In this document: one piece after another, positions 7,777 to 16,531 of the stretch
How the letters are laid out: each line of letters begins with the position of its first letter
How positions within the stretch are numbered: the stretch's first letter is position 1
Assembly (NCBI GenBank): GCA_018970865.1
Contig: JAGWVN010000023.1
Span: 1-41,502, forward strand
Reading direction: 5' to 3'
Origin: Betaproteobacteria bacterium
Lineage (GTDB): Bacteria > Pseudomonadota > Gammaproteobacteria > Burkholderiales > Burkholderiaceae_E
Length of the DNA: 41,502 bases
Made by a program: the position numbers and the translations under genes
The notes under the pieces: model-generated
Told to the model about the DNA's origin: nothing
The model's input: the letters and a program-made list of their open reading frames with translations, nothing else
Database searches by the model: none

Positions 7777-7782
7777 TATGCT
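7777..7782 (+). promoter_or_regulatory. Possible -10 element TATGCT before the aminotransferase gene
   Basis: TATGCT lies 58 bp before the chosen ATG of the aminotransferase. I see no good -35 at 16-18 bp. The same hexamer occurs upstream of the molybdopterin oxidoreductase (21081-21086) and, on the minus strand, upstream of the homoserine kinase gene (39814-39809). This is weak evidence for a promoter. Confidence 0.25.
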
Positions 7783-7840
7783 GACACTGCTGAGCGCGGC
7801 GGCCCGTCCGCGCCCCAATCCACCCTCGATCGGAACTTCC

Positions 7841-9187
7841 ATGGGACACACCGACCCCCTGATCGCCGCGGCCGACCACGCCCTGCTGCCCGGCAGCCGC
7901 GAGCACTTCTGGATGCCCTTCTCGCCCAACAAGGAGTTCAAGCGCGAGCCGCGCCTGTTCGTGCGCGCCCAGGGCATGTACTGCTACACGCCGGAGGGCC
8001 GGGAGGTGATCGACGCCTCGTCGGGCCTGTTCTGCGTGGCGGCCGGCCACTGCCGTCCGGAGATCGCCCGCGCGGTCTACGAGCAGATGAGCACCCTCGA
8101 TTTCGTCGCGCCCTTCCTGCGCGCCCATCCCAGGTCCTTCGAGCTGGCCGAGCGGGTGGCGCAGTACACCCCGGCGGGGCTCAACCGGGTGTTCTTCGTC
8201 AACTCGGGCTCCGAGGCGGTGGATACCGCCATGAAGATGGCCCTGATGGTCCACCGGGTGCGCGGTCAGCCGCAACGACAGCTCTTCATCAGCCGCGAGC
8301 GCGCCTACCACGGGGTCAACATGGGCGGGGTCTCGCTGGCCGGCATGGCCAACAACCGGCGGGCCTTCGGCACCGGCCTGGCCGGCGTCTACCACATGCG
8401 CCATACCGCGCTGCCCGAGAACCGCTTCGCGAAGGGCCAGCCCGAGCATGGCGCCGAGCTCGCGGACGACCTGCAGCGCTTCTGCCAGCTCTACGGCGGC
8501 GAGAACATCGCCGCGGTCTTCGTCGAGCCCACGGCCGGCTCCTTCGGCTGCCTGCCGCCGCCGCGCGGCTATCTCGATCGCCTGCGCGCGATCTGCGACG
8601 CGCACGGCATCCTGCTGGTCTTCGACGAAGTGATCACCGGCTGGGGTCGCATGGGCGCCAACTTCGGCGCCCAGGCCTTCGGTGTCACGCCCGACATCAT
8701 GACCATGGCCAAGGCGATCACCAACGGCGCGCAGCCGATGGGCGCGGTGGCGGCTCGGCAGTCGGTCTATGACGCGATCACCGAGGCCGGCCCGGCCACC
8801 GGCGTGGAGTTCTTCCACGGCTACACCTACTCGGCGCACCCGGCGGCCTGCGCCGCGGGCCTGGCCATGATGGACATCTTCCGCGACGAGCGGCTGATCG
8901 AGCGCGCCGCGGCGATGACCCCGTACTTCCTGGACGCGATCTTCTCGCTGCGCGATCTGCCGGTGATCACCGACATCCGCGGCGTGGGCATGATGGCCGC
9001 GATCGATGTCGCGCCCGATGCCGTTCCGGGCGCCCGGGGCCACGAGGCGCAGAAGCGGCTCTATGACGCCGGCCTGAACCTGAAGAGCACCGGCGACGCG
9101 CTGATCATCGCGCCGCCTTTCGTGGCCGAGCGGCATCACATCGACGAGATCGCCGGCAAGCTGCGCACGGTGCTCGCCGGCCTTTGA
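7841..9187 (+). CDS. Class III PLP-dependent omega-aminotransferase (beta-alanine:pyruvate type)
   Basis: This 448-aa protein matches the omega-amino-acid:pyruvate transaminase branch, which moves the terminal amino group of beta-alanine or related amines to pyruvate. The opening HFWMPFSPNKEF (22-33) is characteristic of that branch. NSGSEAVDTA (121-130) is the phosphate/cofactor pocket, FDEVITGWGR (261-270) holds the Asp that contacts the PLP nitrogen (D262), and TMAKAITNG holds the Schiff-base Lys (K291). I chose the ATG at 7841; a GTG at 7751 is in frame but would add 30 unconserved residues. A palindromic GGAACTTCC (7832-7840) lies immediately before the ATG. It is divergent from the MFS gene across the repeat array. 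The amine donor is not known. Confidence 0.92.
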   Translation: MGHTDPLIAAADHALLPGSREHFWMPFSPNKEFKREPRLFVRAQGMYCYTPEGREVIDASSGLFCVAAGHCRPEIARAVYEQMSTLDFVAPFLRAHPRSFELAERVAQYTPAGLNRVFFVNSGSEAVDTAMKMALMVHRVRGQPQRQLFISRERAYHGVNMGGVSLAGMANNRRAFGTGLAGVYHMRHTALPENRFAKGQPEHGAELADDLQRFCQLYGGENIAAVFVEPTAGSFGCLPPPRGYLDRLRAICDAHGILLVFDEVITGWGRMGANFGAQAFGVTPDIMTMAKAITNGAQPMGAVAARQSVYDAITEAGPATGVEFFHGYTYSAHPAACAAGLAMMDIFRDERLIERAAAMTPYFLDAIFSLRDLPVITDIRGVGMMAAIDVAPDAVPGARGHEAQKRLYDAGLNLKSTGDALIIAPPFVAERHHIDEIAGKLRTVLAGL

Positions 9188-9215
9188 GGCCGGTGGGGCT
9201 GCGGCGCCGGTCTGC

Positions 9216-9291
9216 GGGGGCGCGGCGGGGGCGCGGCGGGGGCGCGGCGGGCTCGGGACTAGGGGCGCGGGGCCGGGGGCGCGGCGGGCTC
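9216..9291. repeat. G-rich short tandem repeat between convergent genes
   Basis: GGGGGCGCGGC is repeated three times head to tail (9216-9248). A 17-bp segment, GGGGGCGCGGCGGGCTC, occurs at 9238-9254 and again at 9275-9291. Many runs of four or five G on the plus strand make a G-quadruplex possible. It lies in the 155-bp gap between the 3' ends of the aminotransferase and czcA. Confidence 0.85.
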
Positions 9292-9314
9292 TGGGCCGGG
9301 GGCGAACTCCGGGA

Positions 9315-9333
9315 GCGGCTCGCGGCGAGCCGC
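9315..9333 (-). terminator. Hairpin just after czcA, possible terminator
   Basis: A perfect 8-bp stem (GCGGCTCG / CGAGCCGC) with a CGG loop begins nine bases after the czcA stop, reading leftward. There is no T-tract, so termination would have to be weak or Rho-assisted. Confidence 0.45.
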
Positions 9334-9342
9334 CCGCCGCGA

Positions 9343-12300
9343 TCAGTCGGGGTCGCGGCTGATGAAGCGGTAGAGCAGCGGCAGCAGCAGCAGGGTGAAC
9401 AGCGTGCCGCTCACCATGCCGCCCACGATCACCACCGCGAAGGGCCGTTGCGTTTCGGACCCGATGCCGTGCGACAGCGCGGCCGGCAGCAGCCCCAGGC
9501 CGGCCATCAGCGCGGTCATGACGATGGGGCGCAGCCGCATCACCGCGCCCTCGGTGATCGCCTCGGCCGTGCTCATGCCGCGGCGCAGGAACTCGATGAT
9601 CTGCTCGACCATGATCACCCCGTTCTGCACCGAGATGCCGGCCACGGCGATGAAGCCCACCGCGGCCGACACCGACAGGTGCAGCCCGGCCAGCCCCAGC
9701 CCGGCGATGCCGCCCACCAGGGTGAAGGGCACCATGGCCAGCACCAGCAGCGAATGGGTCATCGACCGGAAGGCCCAGAACAGCAGCGAGAAGATCATGA
9801 GCACCGAGAGCGGCACCACCACCTTCAGTCGCGCCATGGCCCGCTGCTGGTTCTCGAACTGGCCGCCCCAGGTGAGGCGGTAGCCCGGCGGCAGCGGTAC
9901 CTGCTCGGCCACGGCCTTCTGGGCTTCGGTGACGAAGCTGCCCTGGTCGCGGCCGATCAGGTTGACCTTGACGGCCACGCTGCGCCCGCCGGCCTCGCGC
10001 GCGATGCGGTTGGCGCCCTGTCGGACCTCGATCAGGGCGACATCGCCAAGCGCGACCGTGGGCGTGAGCCCGCCTCCGGCGCCGGCGGTCGTTGCGGCGG
10101 GCAGCGGGATCTGCAGCTGCGCGATGTCGTCGAAGGCGTCGCGGAAGGAGCGCTGCAGGCGCAGCGTGACATCGAAGCGCCGGTCACCCTCATAGAAGAC
10201 ATTGACCGCCTGACCGGCGAGCGCGGTCTCGATCATCTGGTTGACATCGGCAACATCGAGCCCCAGCCGGGACAGCCGCTGCCGGTCGATGGTGATGGTG
10301 AGTTCGGTCTGACCGCTGATGCGGAAGGCCGCCACATCGGTGGCGCCCCGGATCTTCTCGAGCACCGACACGATCTTGTCGGCACGGCCCTGCAGGATCT
10401 CGAGGTCGGACCCGAAGACCTTGACCACGATCTCGCCCTTGGCCCCCGAGAGCGCCTCCTCGACATTGTCCTGGATCACCTGCGAGAAATTGGTGGGGAC
10501 GCCGGGAATGGTCTGGATCTTGCGCGACATGTCGACCACCAGCGCGTCCTTGCTGGCGAAGCGCCACTCGCCGCGGGGCTTGAGGTCGGCGAGGATCTCG
10601 AGATTGTTCGGGCCCTTGGGATCGGTGCCGTCGTCGGGCCGGCCCACCTGGGTGACCACCATGCGCACCTCGGGGTACTCGCGCAGGATGCGCCGCACCT
10701 CGCGCTCGACCTCCTTGGTCTTGCTGAGCGAGGTGGCCGGCGGCATGGTGATGGTGAGCCAGATGTTGCCTTCGTCGAGCTTGGGCAGGAACTCGCTGCC
10801 GAGCATCGGCGCCGAGGCCAGCGCCACCGCCAGCACGACGAGCGAGCTGCCGAGCACCGCCGTGCGGGCGCGCCCGGCCGCCAGCAGCATGCGGCGGTAG
10901 CCGTTCTGCATGGCTTCTATCCAGGGGCTGTGCCGCTCGGCCAGATCATGGTGGCGCAGCACCATGGCCAGCAGCGCCGGCACCAGCGTGAGCGTGAGCA
11001 GGATCGCGCCGAGCAGCGCGAAGGTGAGGGTGTAGGTGACCGGCGTGAAGATCTTTCCTTCGACCCGCTGGAAGGTGAAGATCGGCAGGAAGGCGGTGAT
11101 GATGATCGCCTTCGAGAACAGGATCGGGTGGGCGAGCGCCACCGCGGTGCTCTTGAGCTCGTGGATGCGCCAGCCGTAGCCGTCGTGCGAGGGATTGAGG
11201 TCCTTGCGGGCGAGCGCAAGGCGCACCATCAGCGCCTCCACCAGCACCACCGCGCTGTCGATGATGATTCCGAAGTCGACCGCGCCCAGCGAGATCAGGT
11301 TGGCCGACACGCCGCGAAGGTCCATCAGGATGAAGGCGAAAAGCAGCGACAGCGGGATCACCGTGGCCACGATCAGCGCCGCCTGCCAGCTGCGCAGGAA
11401 GACCATCAGGATGGCGATGACCAGCGCCGCCCCCACGGCCAGGTTCTCGATGACGGTGAGCACGGTGTGCTCGATCAGGTCGGTGCGCTGGTAGGTGGGC
11501 AGGATGCGCACCCCGGGCGGCAGCTTGGCGTTGACCTCGTCGACCCGCTCGCGCAGGCGGGCCACCACCTTGGAGGCGTTCTGGCCCTTGATCATCACCG
11601 CGATGCCCTGCACGACATCGTCACGGTCGTTGAAGGCGACGATGCCCGAGCGGGTGCGATCGCCGGCGGCCACGGTGCCGACATCGCTCACGAAGATCGG
11701 CCTGCCGCCGGGCGAGTCGACGATGGTGCGGGCGATGTCATCCACGCTGCGGTACAGGCCGATGCCGCGGATCACCAGCGACTCGTCGCCGCGGCGCATG
11801 AACCCGCCGCCGGCATTGGCGCTGTTGCGCGCCAGCGCCTCGGACACCTGCTTCAGGGTGACTCCGTAGCGCTTGAGCGCGTAGGGATCGACCCGCACCT
11901 GGTATTCCTTGACCGTGCCGCCGAAGCTGATGACATCGGCGATGCCGGGCACGATGCGCAGCGCCGGCTTCACCACCCAGTCCTGGATGGCGCGGATCTC
12001 GTTCAGCGGCATGCCGGCTGGCGCCTCGAGCACATAGCGATACACCTCGCCCACGGCGGTGGACAGCGGCGCGAGCTGCGGCTGCACGCCGGGCGGCAGC
12101 GTCACATTGCCGAGCTTCTCGAGCACCTGCTGGCGGGCGAAGTAGTCGTCGGTGCCTTCGGCGAAGGTGAGGGTGACGATGGACAGGCCGGTGATCGAGA
12201 CCGAGCGCAGCTGCGTCTGGCGGGGAACGCCGCTCATCTCGCGCTCGATGGGCAGGGTCACGCTGCGCTCGACCTCCTCGGGCGCGAGGCCGGGCAGCTG

Positions 12301-12453
12301 CGTGACCACCTGCACCTGCACATCCTGCACATCGGGGAAGGCCTCGATGGGCAGGTTGTTCATGGCGACCCAGCCGGCAGCCACCAGCACGCCGGTGAGC
12401 ACCAGCACGAAGACGCGCTGCTGCAGCGCGAAGGTGATCAGGCGATCGAGCAT
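9343..12453 (-). CDS. czcA: Heavy-metal efflux RND pump, CzcA/CusA family
   Basis: This is a 1036-aa inner-membrane proton/metal antiporter of the HME-RND family. It has one N-terminal helix (about 11-30), a large periplasmic porter domain, a helix block at about 335-500, a second periplasmic region, and a final helix block from about 865. In the fourth helix it carries DFGIIIDSAVVLVE with D393, D399 and E406, matching the D-D-E triad of CzcA-type pumps. The methionine-relay sequence typical of CusA (Cu/Ag) helix 4 is not present, so a divalent ion such as Zn, Co, Cd or Ni is more likely than Cu(I). It is last in the order C-B-A, starting 13 bp after the adaptor gene. No metal regulator is adjacent. 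Confidence 0.95.
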   Translation of the reverse strand: MLDRLITFALQQRVFVLVLTGVLVAAGWVAMNNLPIEAFPDVQDVQVQVVTQLPGLAPEEVERSVTLPIEREMSGVPRQTQLRSVSITGLSIVTLTFAEGTDDYFARQQVLEKLGNVTLPPGVQPQLAPLSTAVGEVYRYVLEAPAGMPLNEIRAIQDWVVKPALRIVPGIADVISFGGTVKEYQVRVDPYALKRYGVTLKQVSEALARNSANAGGGFMRRGDESLVIRGIGLYRSVDDIARTIVDSPGGRPIFVSDVGTVAAGDRTRSGIVAFNDRDDVVQGIAVMIKGQNASKVVARLRERVDEVNAKLPPGVRILPTYQRTDLIEHTVLTVIENLAVGAALVIAILMVFLRSWQAALIVATVIPLSLLFAFILMDLRGVSANLISLGAVDFGIIIDSAVVLVEALMVRLALARKDLNPSHDGYGWRIHELKSTAVALAHPILFSKAIIITAFLPIFTFQRVEGKIFTPVTYTLTFALLGAILLTLTLVPALLAMVLRHHDLAERHSPWIEAMQNGYRRMLLAAGRARTAVLGSSLVVLAVALASAPMLGSEFLPKLDEGNIWLTITMPPATSLSKTKEVEREVRRILREYPEVRMVVTQVGRPDDGTDPKGPNNLEILADLKPRGEWRFASKDALVVDMSRKIQTIPGVPTNFSQVIQDNVEEALSGAKGEIVVKVFGSDLEILQGRADKIVSVLEKIRGATDVAAFRISGQTELTITIDRQRLSRLGLDVADVNQMIETALAGQAVNVFYEGDRRFDVTLRLQRSFRDAFDDIAQLQIPLPAATTAGAGGGLTPTVALGDVALIEVRQGANRIAREAGGRSVAVKVNLIGRDQGSFVTEAQKAVAEQVPLPPGYRLTWGGQFENQQRAMARLKVVVPLSVLMIFSLLFWAFRSMTHSLLVLAMVPFTLVGGIAGLGLAGLHLSVSAAVGFIAVAGISVQNGVIMVEQIIEFLRRGMSTAEAITEGAVMRLRPIVMTALMAGLGLLPAALSHGIGSETQRPFAVVIVGGMVSGTLFTLLLLPLLYRFISRDPD

Positions 12454-12466
12454 GCGGGCGACCGGC

Positions 12467-13687
12467 TCACTTCACCAGGGTGGCGAGTTCGGAGTTGAGC
12501 AGCAGCGCGCCGGTGGTGACCACCATCTCGCCCGGCTCCACCCCGTCGACGATGAAGGCATGGGTGCGGTCCTGCACGCCGAGCTTCACCTTGCGGCGGG
12601 TGAAGAAGCCCGGCGGGTTCTCGATGAACACATAGCTGTAGAGGCCCTGGGTGACCAGCGCGTTGTTGGGCAGGCGCACTGCCTGGCCGGCGTCGGCCGC
12701 GGCCAGGATCACCTGCGCGTACATCTCGGGCCGCAGCCGGCGATCGGGATTGTCGAGCACGGCCCGCACCTGCACCCGGCGCGTGGCCGGATCGACCACC
12801 GCGCCGATGCGCTCGATGGTGGCCGGGAAGCGCTCCTCGGGCCAGGCGTCGACCTTGACCAGCGCGCGTTGCCCGGGCTTGACCAGTCGCAGATCGCGCT
12901 CGGGCAGGTCGATGAGCACCCAGAGATGGGCGAGGTCGCTGACCACGAACAGGGATTCGGCCTGATCGGGCCGCACTTCCTGGCCGGGGTTGACCCGGCG
13001 CTCGGCGATCACGCCCGACAGCGGCGAGCGCAGCGAGAAGGTGGGGCTCTCGGCGCCGCCCGGCGCCAGATTGCGCAGCCGCCGCTCGGCGCGCTCGGTC
13101 TCGGCGCGGGCGGTCTCGAACTCGGCCTGGGCGTTCTCGAGCTCGCGCCGGGCCAGCACGCCGGCCTCGGAAAGCCGCTGGGCGCGCTCGTAAGCCAGGC
13201 GCCGGCGCTGGTCGTCGCTGCGCGCCTTGCGGACATCGGCGAGCGCGGCGGCGAGTTCGGGGGAGTCGACGCTGAGCAGTTCCTCGCCGGCGCGCACCAG
13301 GTCGCCGGCCTGACGGCGGATGGCGAGCACCCGGCCGCTGATCGGGACCGAGAGCCGGGCGGTGAGGTTCTCGTCGTAGGCGAGCCGGGCGTTGAGCGGC
13401 TCGGCCAGCGGCACGGTGGCGACCCGGGCTTCCTCGACCCGGATGGAGGCGAGCTGCGCGGCTCCGGTGACGAAGTGCACGGTGTCGGGCGAGATCGGGT
13501 CGGCGCCGCCCGCGGCCACGGTGCCGGGGCGAGCCTGGGCCTTGCCGTTCGCTTCCGCCTTGGCGGGCGCCGGACGCGGTTCGGGCCCGGGCTGGTTCGC
13601 CGGCAGGCGGGTGAACTGCGCCAGACCGAAGCCCAGCGCCACCAGCGCGACCGCGGTGAGGAGCATGACGGGCGTCTTCTTCTTCAT
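12467..13687 (-). CDS. czcB: RND efflux periplasmic adaptor, CzcB/HlyD family
   Basis: This 406-aa membrane-fusion protein has a signal-anchor helix at about 8-25 and a Pro/Ala-rich linker to about 65. It then has a split lipoyl domain (about 105-140 and 225-250), an alpha-helical hairpin rich in Glu/Arg/Ala (about 140-205), a beta-barrel domain (about 255-330) and a membrane-proximal C-terminal domain. It bridges the RND pump and the outer-membrane channel. I see no His-rich N-terminal metal-binding stretch such as some CzcB proteins have. Its ATG overlaps the stop of the upstream channel gene by four bases (ATGA), so translation is probably coupled. Confidence 0.93.
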   Translation of the reverse strand: MKKKTPVMLLTAVALVALGFGLAQFTRLPANQPGPEPRPAPAKAEANGKAQARPGTVAAGGADPISPDTVHFVTGAAQLASIRVEEARVATVPLAEPLNARLAYDENLTARLSVPISGRVLAIRRQAGDLVRAGEELLSVDSPELAAALADVRKARSDDQRRRLAYERAQRLSEAGVLARRELENAQAEFETARAETERAERRLRNLAPGGAESPTFSLRSPLSGVIAERRVNPGQEVRPDQAESLFVVSDLAHLWVLIDLPERDLRLVKPGQRALVKVDAWPEERFPATIERIGAVVDPATRRVQVRAVLDNPDRRLRPEMYAQVILAAADAGQAVRLPNNALVTQGLYSYVFIENPPGFFTRRKVKLGVQDRTHAFIVDGVEPGEMVVTTGALLLNSELATLVK

Positions 13688-15015
13688 GGCTTTCCTGGGG
13701 GCGTGGCGCCGGTCTCGCCATCGATGGCGGCCCGCCAGGCGGCGTGGGCCTGACCGAAGTCGGCCTGCGCCCGGATGGCCTCGGCCTGCACCGCGGTGCG
13801 CTGGCGTCGCGCGTCGAAGAGATCGGTGAGGCTGGCGGCGCCCTGCTGGTAGGCGATCTCCAGCGCGTCGGCAACCCGTTGCGCGGCCGGCAGGGTCTGG
13901 TCGAGCAGACGCAGACCGCGCTGCGCCGCGGATTGCAGCTGCGCGTGGGCGCGCAGCGCCTCGGCCAGCGCCGCCGCGCGGGTGCGCTCGAACGCGGCCT
14001 GGGCGGCGTCGACATCGGCCTGCGCCCGCGCGATCTCGCCGCTGAAGTCGTTGTTCACGAACAGGGGGATGGTGGCGGATACGCCGAAGACCGTGCCTCC
14101 GAAACTCGGCGCTCGGTCGGCCTGCACGCCGAGGGTGACATCGCGGGTGCGCAGGCTGGCGGCCAGCGCCCGCGCCTGGGTGGCGGCAATCACCCGGCGC
14201 TCGGCCGCGCGCAGGTCGGGTCGTCGGGCGATGGCGCTGTCGAGTCCGCGGTCCAGGGTGTCCCGGGCCTGGGTGGCAAGGGTGTCGAGGGCGTCTCGTC
14301 CGTCGAGGCCATCGGTGGCGCGCAGCCGCGCGGCCTGGGCCTCGGCGCCGAGCAACACCGCCACGCCGAGCTGGGCCTGGGCGCGGGCGGCCTGCGCGGC
14401 GCGTTCCTCGTTGGCGGCGCGCTCGGCCTCGACCCGCAGCCGGGTGGCGTCGACCGGGGCGAGATCGCCCGCCGCGACCCGCTTCTGCGTGGCCTCGAGC
14501 AGCCGCTCGTAACCGAGCAGGTTCTCGGCGGCGAGATCGGCCAGGCGCTGCGCGGCCGCGAGCTCGAGGTAGGCGCTGGTCAGCTCCACGCGCTGCCGGC
14601 GCAGGGCGTCGGCGAGATCGAAACCCGCCGCCTGCTCGCCGGCCTGCGCGGTGGCGGCGCGCAGCTCGCGCTTGCTGCCGCGCTCGAAGAGCTGTTCCAC
14701 CCGCACCAGGCGATCGGTGGCCGCGTAGGGATAGCGGCGGGCTTCGGTGTTGGAGACCTGGGCCTGCACCGTGGGGTTGGGTTTCACATCCACCCGCGCC
14801 AGCTCGGCCCGCGCCGCCTGCTGCGCCAGCCGCGCCGCCCGCACCGTGGGGTTGGCGGACTCGAGCGCGGCCAGGGCCGCGTTCAGGCTGAGGCCGCCGT
14901 CGGCGGCGAGGGCCAGGGGGCTGTCGACGGCGGCGCCGCCGGGCAGGGGGAGGATGGCGAAGGCCGAACCGAGCACCAGGGCCGGGGCAATCAGACGGGA
15001 GCGAAGACGGACCAT
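13684..15015 (-). CDS. czcC: Outer-membrane efflux channel, TolC/CzcC family
   Basis: This 443-aa outer-membrane factor has an N-terminal signal peptide (RSRLIAPALVLGSAFAILPLPGGA) and two repeated coiled-coil halves rich in Ala, Arg, Gln and Glu, as in TolC-type channels. Typical pieces are NPTVRAARLAQQAARAEL near the start and the second-repeat segment RRPDLRAAERRV. I chose the ATG at 15015; an upstream in-frame ATG at 15072 would put 19 polar residues before the signal peptide. It is the first gene of the leftward operon C-B-A and would form the outer-membrane exit. The promoter should lie in 15016-15170, where I could not pick a convincing one. Confidence 0.92.
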   Translation of the reverse strand: MVRLRSRLIAPALVLGSAFAILPLPGGAAVDSPLALAADGGLSLNAALAALESANPTVRAARLAQQAARAELARVDVKPNPTVQAQVSNTEARRYPYAATDRLVRVEQLFERGSKRELRAATAQAGEQAAGFDLADALRRQRVELTSAYLELAAAQRLADLAAENLLGYERLLEATQKRVAAGDLAPVDATRLRVEAERAANEERAAQAARAQAQLGVAVLLGAEAQAARLRATDGLDGRDALDTLATQARDTLDRGLDSAIARRPDLRAAERRVIAATQARALAASLRTRDVTLGVQADRAPSFGGTVFGVSATIPLFVNNDFSGEIARAQADVDAAQAAFERTRAAALAEALRAHAQLQSAAQRGLRLLDQTLPAAQRVADALEIAYQQGAASLTDLFDARRQRTAVQAEAIRAQADFGQAHAAWRAAIDGETGATPPGKP

Positions 15016-15170
15016 GCAGCGGGGAACCGGAAGACGGGGTCGGTCAGTATGGATCGACCCGGGGCGGATCATGCGGATTGCGCTTGACGAAACGCTGACA
15101 GGTGCCGGTGCTCAATCCACCGGACGGTCCGTGGGCCGTCACGCCGGCCGCGCGAGGCCAGCATGGCCGC

Positions 15171-16328
15171 TCAGCGCCTCGGCGCCAGCGCCGCGAGGCT
15201 GGCCTCGTCGAGTCCGGCCTCGCGCAGCACCTGCGCGGTGTGCTCGCCCAGGGCCGGCGAGTGGGCTCCGGCGCGGGTGTCGGCCGCCGACAGGCGAAAT
15301 GGCGGGTTCAGCACCTTGAAGCTGCCGCCGGCATCACGCACCTCGGCCATGGCCTCGCGATGCGCGATCTGCGGATCGGCCAGCGCCTCGGCCACCGTCC
15401 GGTAGGGCGAGCAGGGCACGCCGTGGGCGTCGAAGAGGGCCCGGCACTGCGCCATGGTCAGCAGCCCCGACCAGGCCTCGGCCAGGTCCATGAACTGGCC
15501 CCAGTTCACCCGCCGGTCGGTGTAGGCCGCGAAGCGCGGATCCTGGGCCCACTCGGGATGGCCGGCCGCCTCGCACATCGACTGGAAGGTCTTCTCGCTG
15601 GCCACCGCCACCATCAGGTAGCCATCGGCGCAGGCCAGCGGCCCGAACATCGGCCGCCCCATCGGCGGCACCTCGAACTGCGCGCTCTGCAGTTCGGTGA
15701 GCGTGAAGCCGAGCATGGTCTCGAGCATGGACACATCGACGAACTGGCCGCGCCCGGTGACATGGCGCTGGTGCAGGGCGGTGGCGATGCCGCCGAAGGC
15801 ATAGGCGCCCGAGGCGACATCGGCCACGAAAATGCCGCAGTAGTCGGGCCGGGTGCGGCCTTCCTGGTAGCGCAGGTGGGTGAGGTCATAGCCGGCGGCG
15901 GCGTGGACCACCGGCGCGTAGGCCGGCAGCTGGGAGGAGGGGCCGGTCTGGCCGTAGCCCGAGATGGCGCAGTAGATGAGGCGCGGGTTCAGCGGGGAGA
16001 GGCTCTCCCAGTCGAGGCCCAGTCGCTTCATCACGCCGGGGCGGAAGTTTTCCAGCAGGATGTCGGCGCCGGCCACCAGGGCGCGCGCGGCCTGTTGCGC
16101 GGCTGGCGACTTCAGATCGAGCACCACGCTCTTCTTGCCGGCATTGAGCTGGCCGAAGGCGGTGCTGGCGCCGGCGCGCAGCGGCGGGCGGGTGCGCATC
16201 ATGTCACCCTCCGGCGCCTCGATCTTGATCACCTCGGCGCCCATGTCGGCGAGCAGCCGGCTGCAGTGCGGGCCGGCGATGGTGGTGGTGAAGTCGATGA
16301 CCCGAAGTCCGGCGAAGGCCTTGTCCAT
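15171..16328 (-). CDS. Class III CoA-transferase (CaiB/BaiF family)
   Basis: This 385-aa protein has the two-domain family III CoA-transferase fold. Motifs are GLRVIDFTTTIAGP at the N-terminus, GAEVIKIEAPEGD (30-42), LNAGKKSVVLDLK (61-73), LLENFRPGV, SGYGQTGP (123-130) and the catalytic Asp at 170 in FVADVASGAY, the residue that forms the acyl anhydride. It moves CoA from a donor acyl-CoA to a carboxylic acid. I chose the ATG at 16328; a longer frame starting at 16460 adds 44 unconserved residues. It is divergent from an aldehyde dehydrogenase gene across 203 bp. An aldehyde-to-acid-to-acyl-CoA sequence is conceivable but is only an inference. Substrates are unknown. Confidence 0.93.
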   Translation of the reverse strand: MDKAFAGLRVIDFTTTIAGPHCSRLLADMGAEVIKIEAPEGDMMRTRPPLRAGASTAFGQLNAGKKSVVLDLKSPAAQQAARALVAGADILLENFRPGVMKRLGLDWESLSPLNPRLIYCAISGYGQTGPSSQLPAYAPVVHAAAGYDLTHLRYQEGRTRPDYCGIFVADVASGAYAFGGIATALHQRHVTGRGQFVDVSMLETMLGFTLTELQSAQFEVPPMGRPMFGPLACADGYLMVAVASEKTFQSMCEAAGHPEWAQDPRFAAYTDRRVNWGQFMDLAEAWSGLLTMAQCRALFDAHGVPCSPYRTVAEALADPQIAHREAMAEVRDAGGSFKVLNPPFRLSAADTRAGAHSPALGEHTAQVLREAGLDEASLAALAPRR

Positions 16329-16475
16329 GGCGGTGGTGCTCCTGGTGAGGGCTGGCGCGGCATGATGGCAGGCCGCGCCCGCGCCGGCCACGCCGATCGC
16401 GCCTGATCGACACGCCGGGGCCGCGCGGCGCCCGCCGGCCGGATCGGGCTCATGCCACAATCCGCGTCCGTCGCC

Positions 16476-16493
16476 ACGCCGCGTGCGCGGCGT
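16476..16493. promoter_or_regulatory. Perfect 18-bp dyad upstream of the aldehyde dehydrogenase
   Basis: ACGCCGCG and CGCGGCGT flank a TG centre, 38 bp before the ALDH start. A possible -10, CACAAT (16456-16461), lies just upstream, which would put the dyad at the start of the transcript. A TTTTT run occurs at 16504-16508, about ten bases after the dyad. It may be an operator or a leader hairpin. Confidence 0.4.
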
Positions 16494-16531
16494 CCTACAG
16501 CCGGTTTTTGCCGATCTACAGTGAGGATCCG

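Noticed and set aside
9216-9291. Replication-origin iterons
   Set aside because: There is no AT-rich unwinding region, no DnaA boxes and no replication initiator gene nearby. The repeats are purely G/C-rich.
9184-12498. A 1104-codon open frame on the plus strand opposite czcA
   Set aside because: Its Gly/Arg/His/Asp-rich sequence is the usual product of reading a high-GC gene backwards. czcA shows clear motifs and codon bias on the minus strand.
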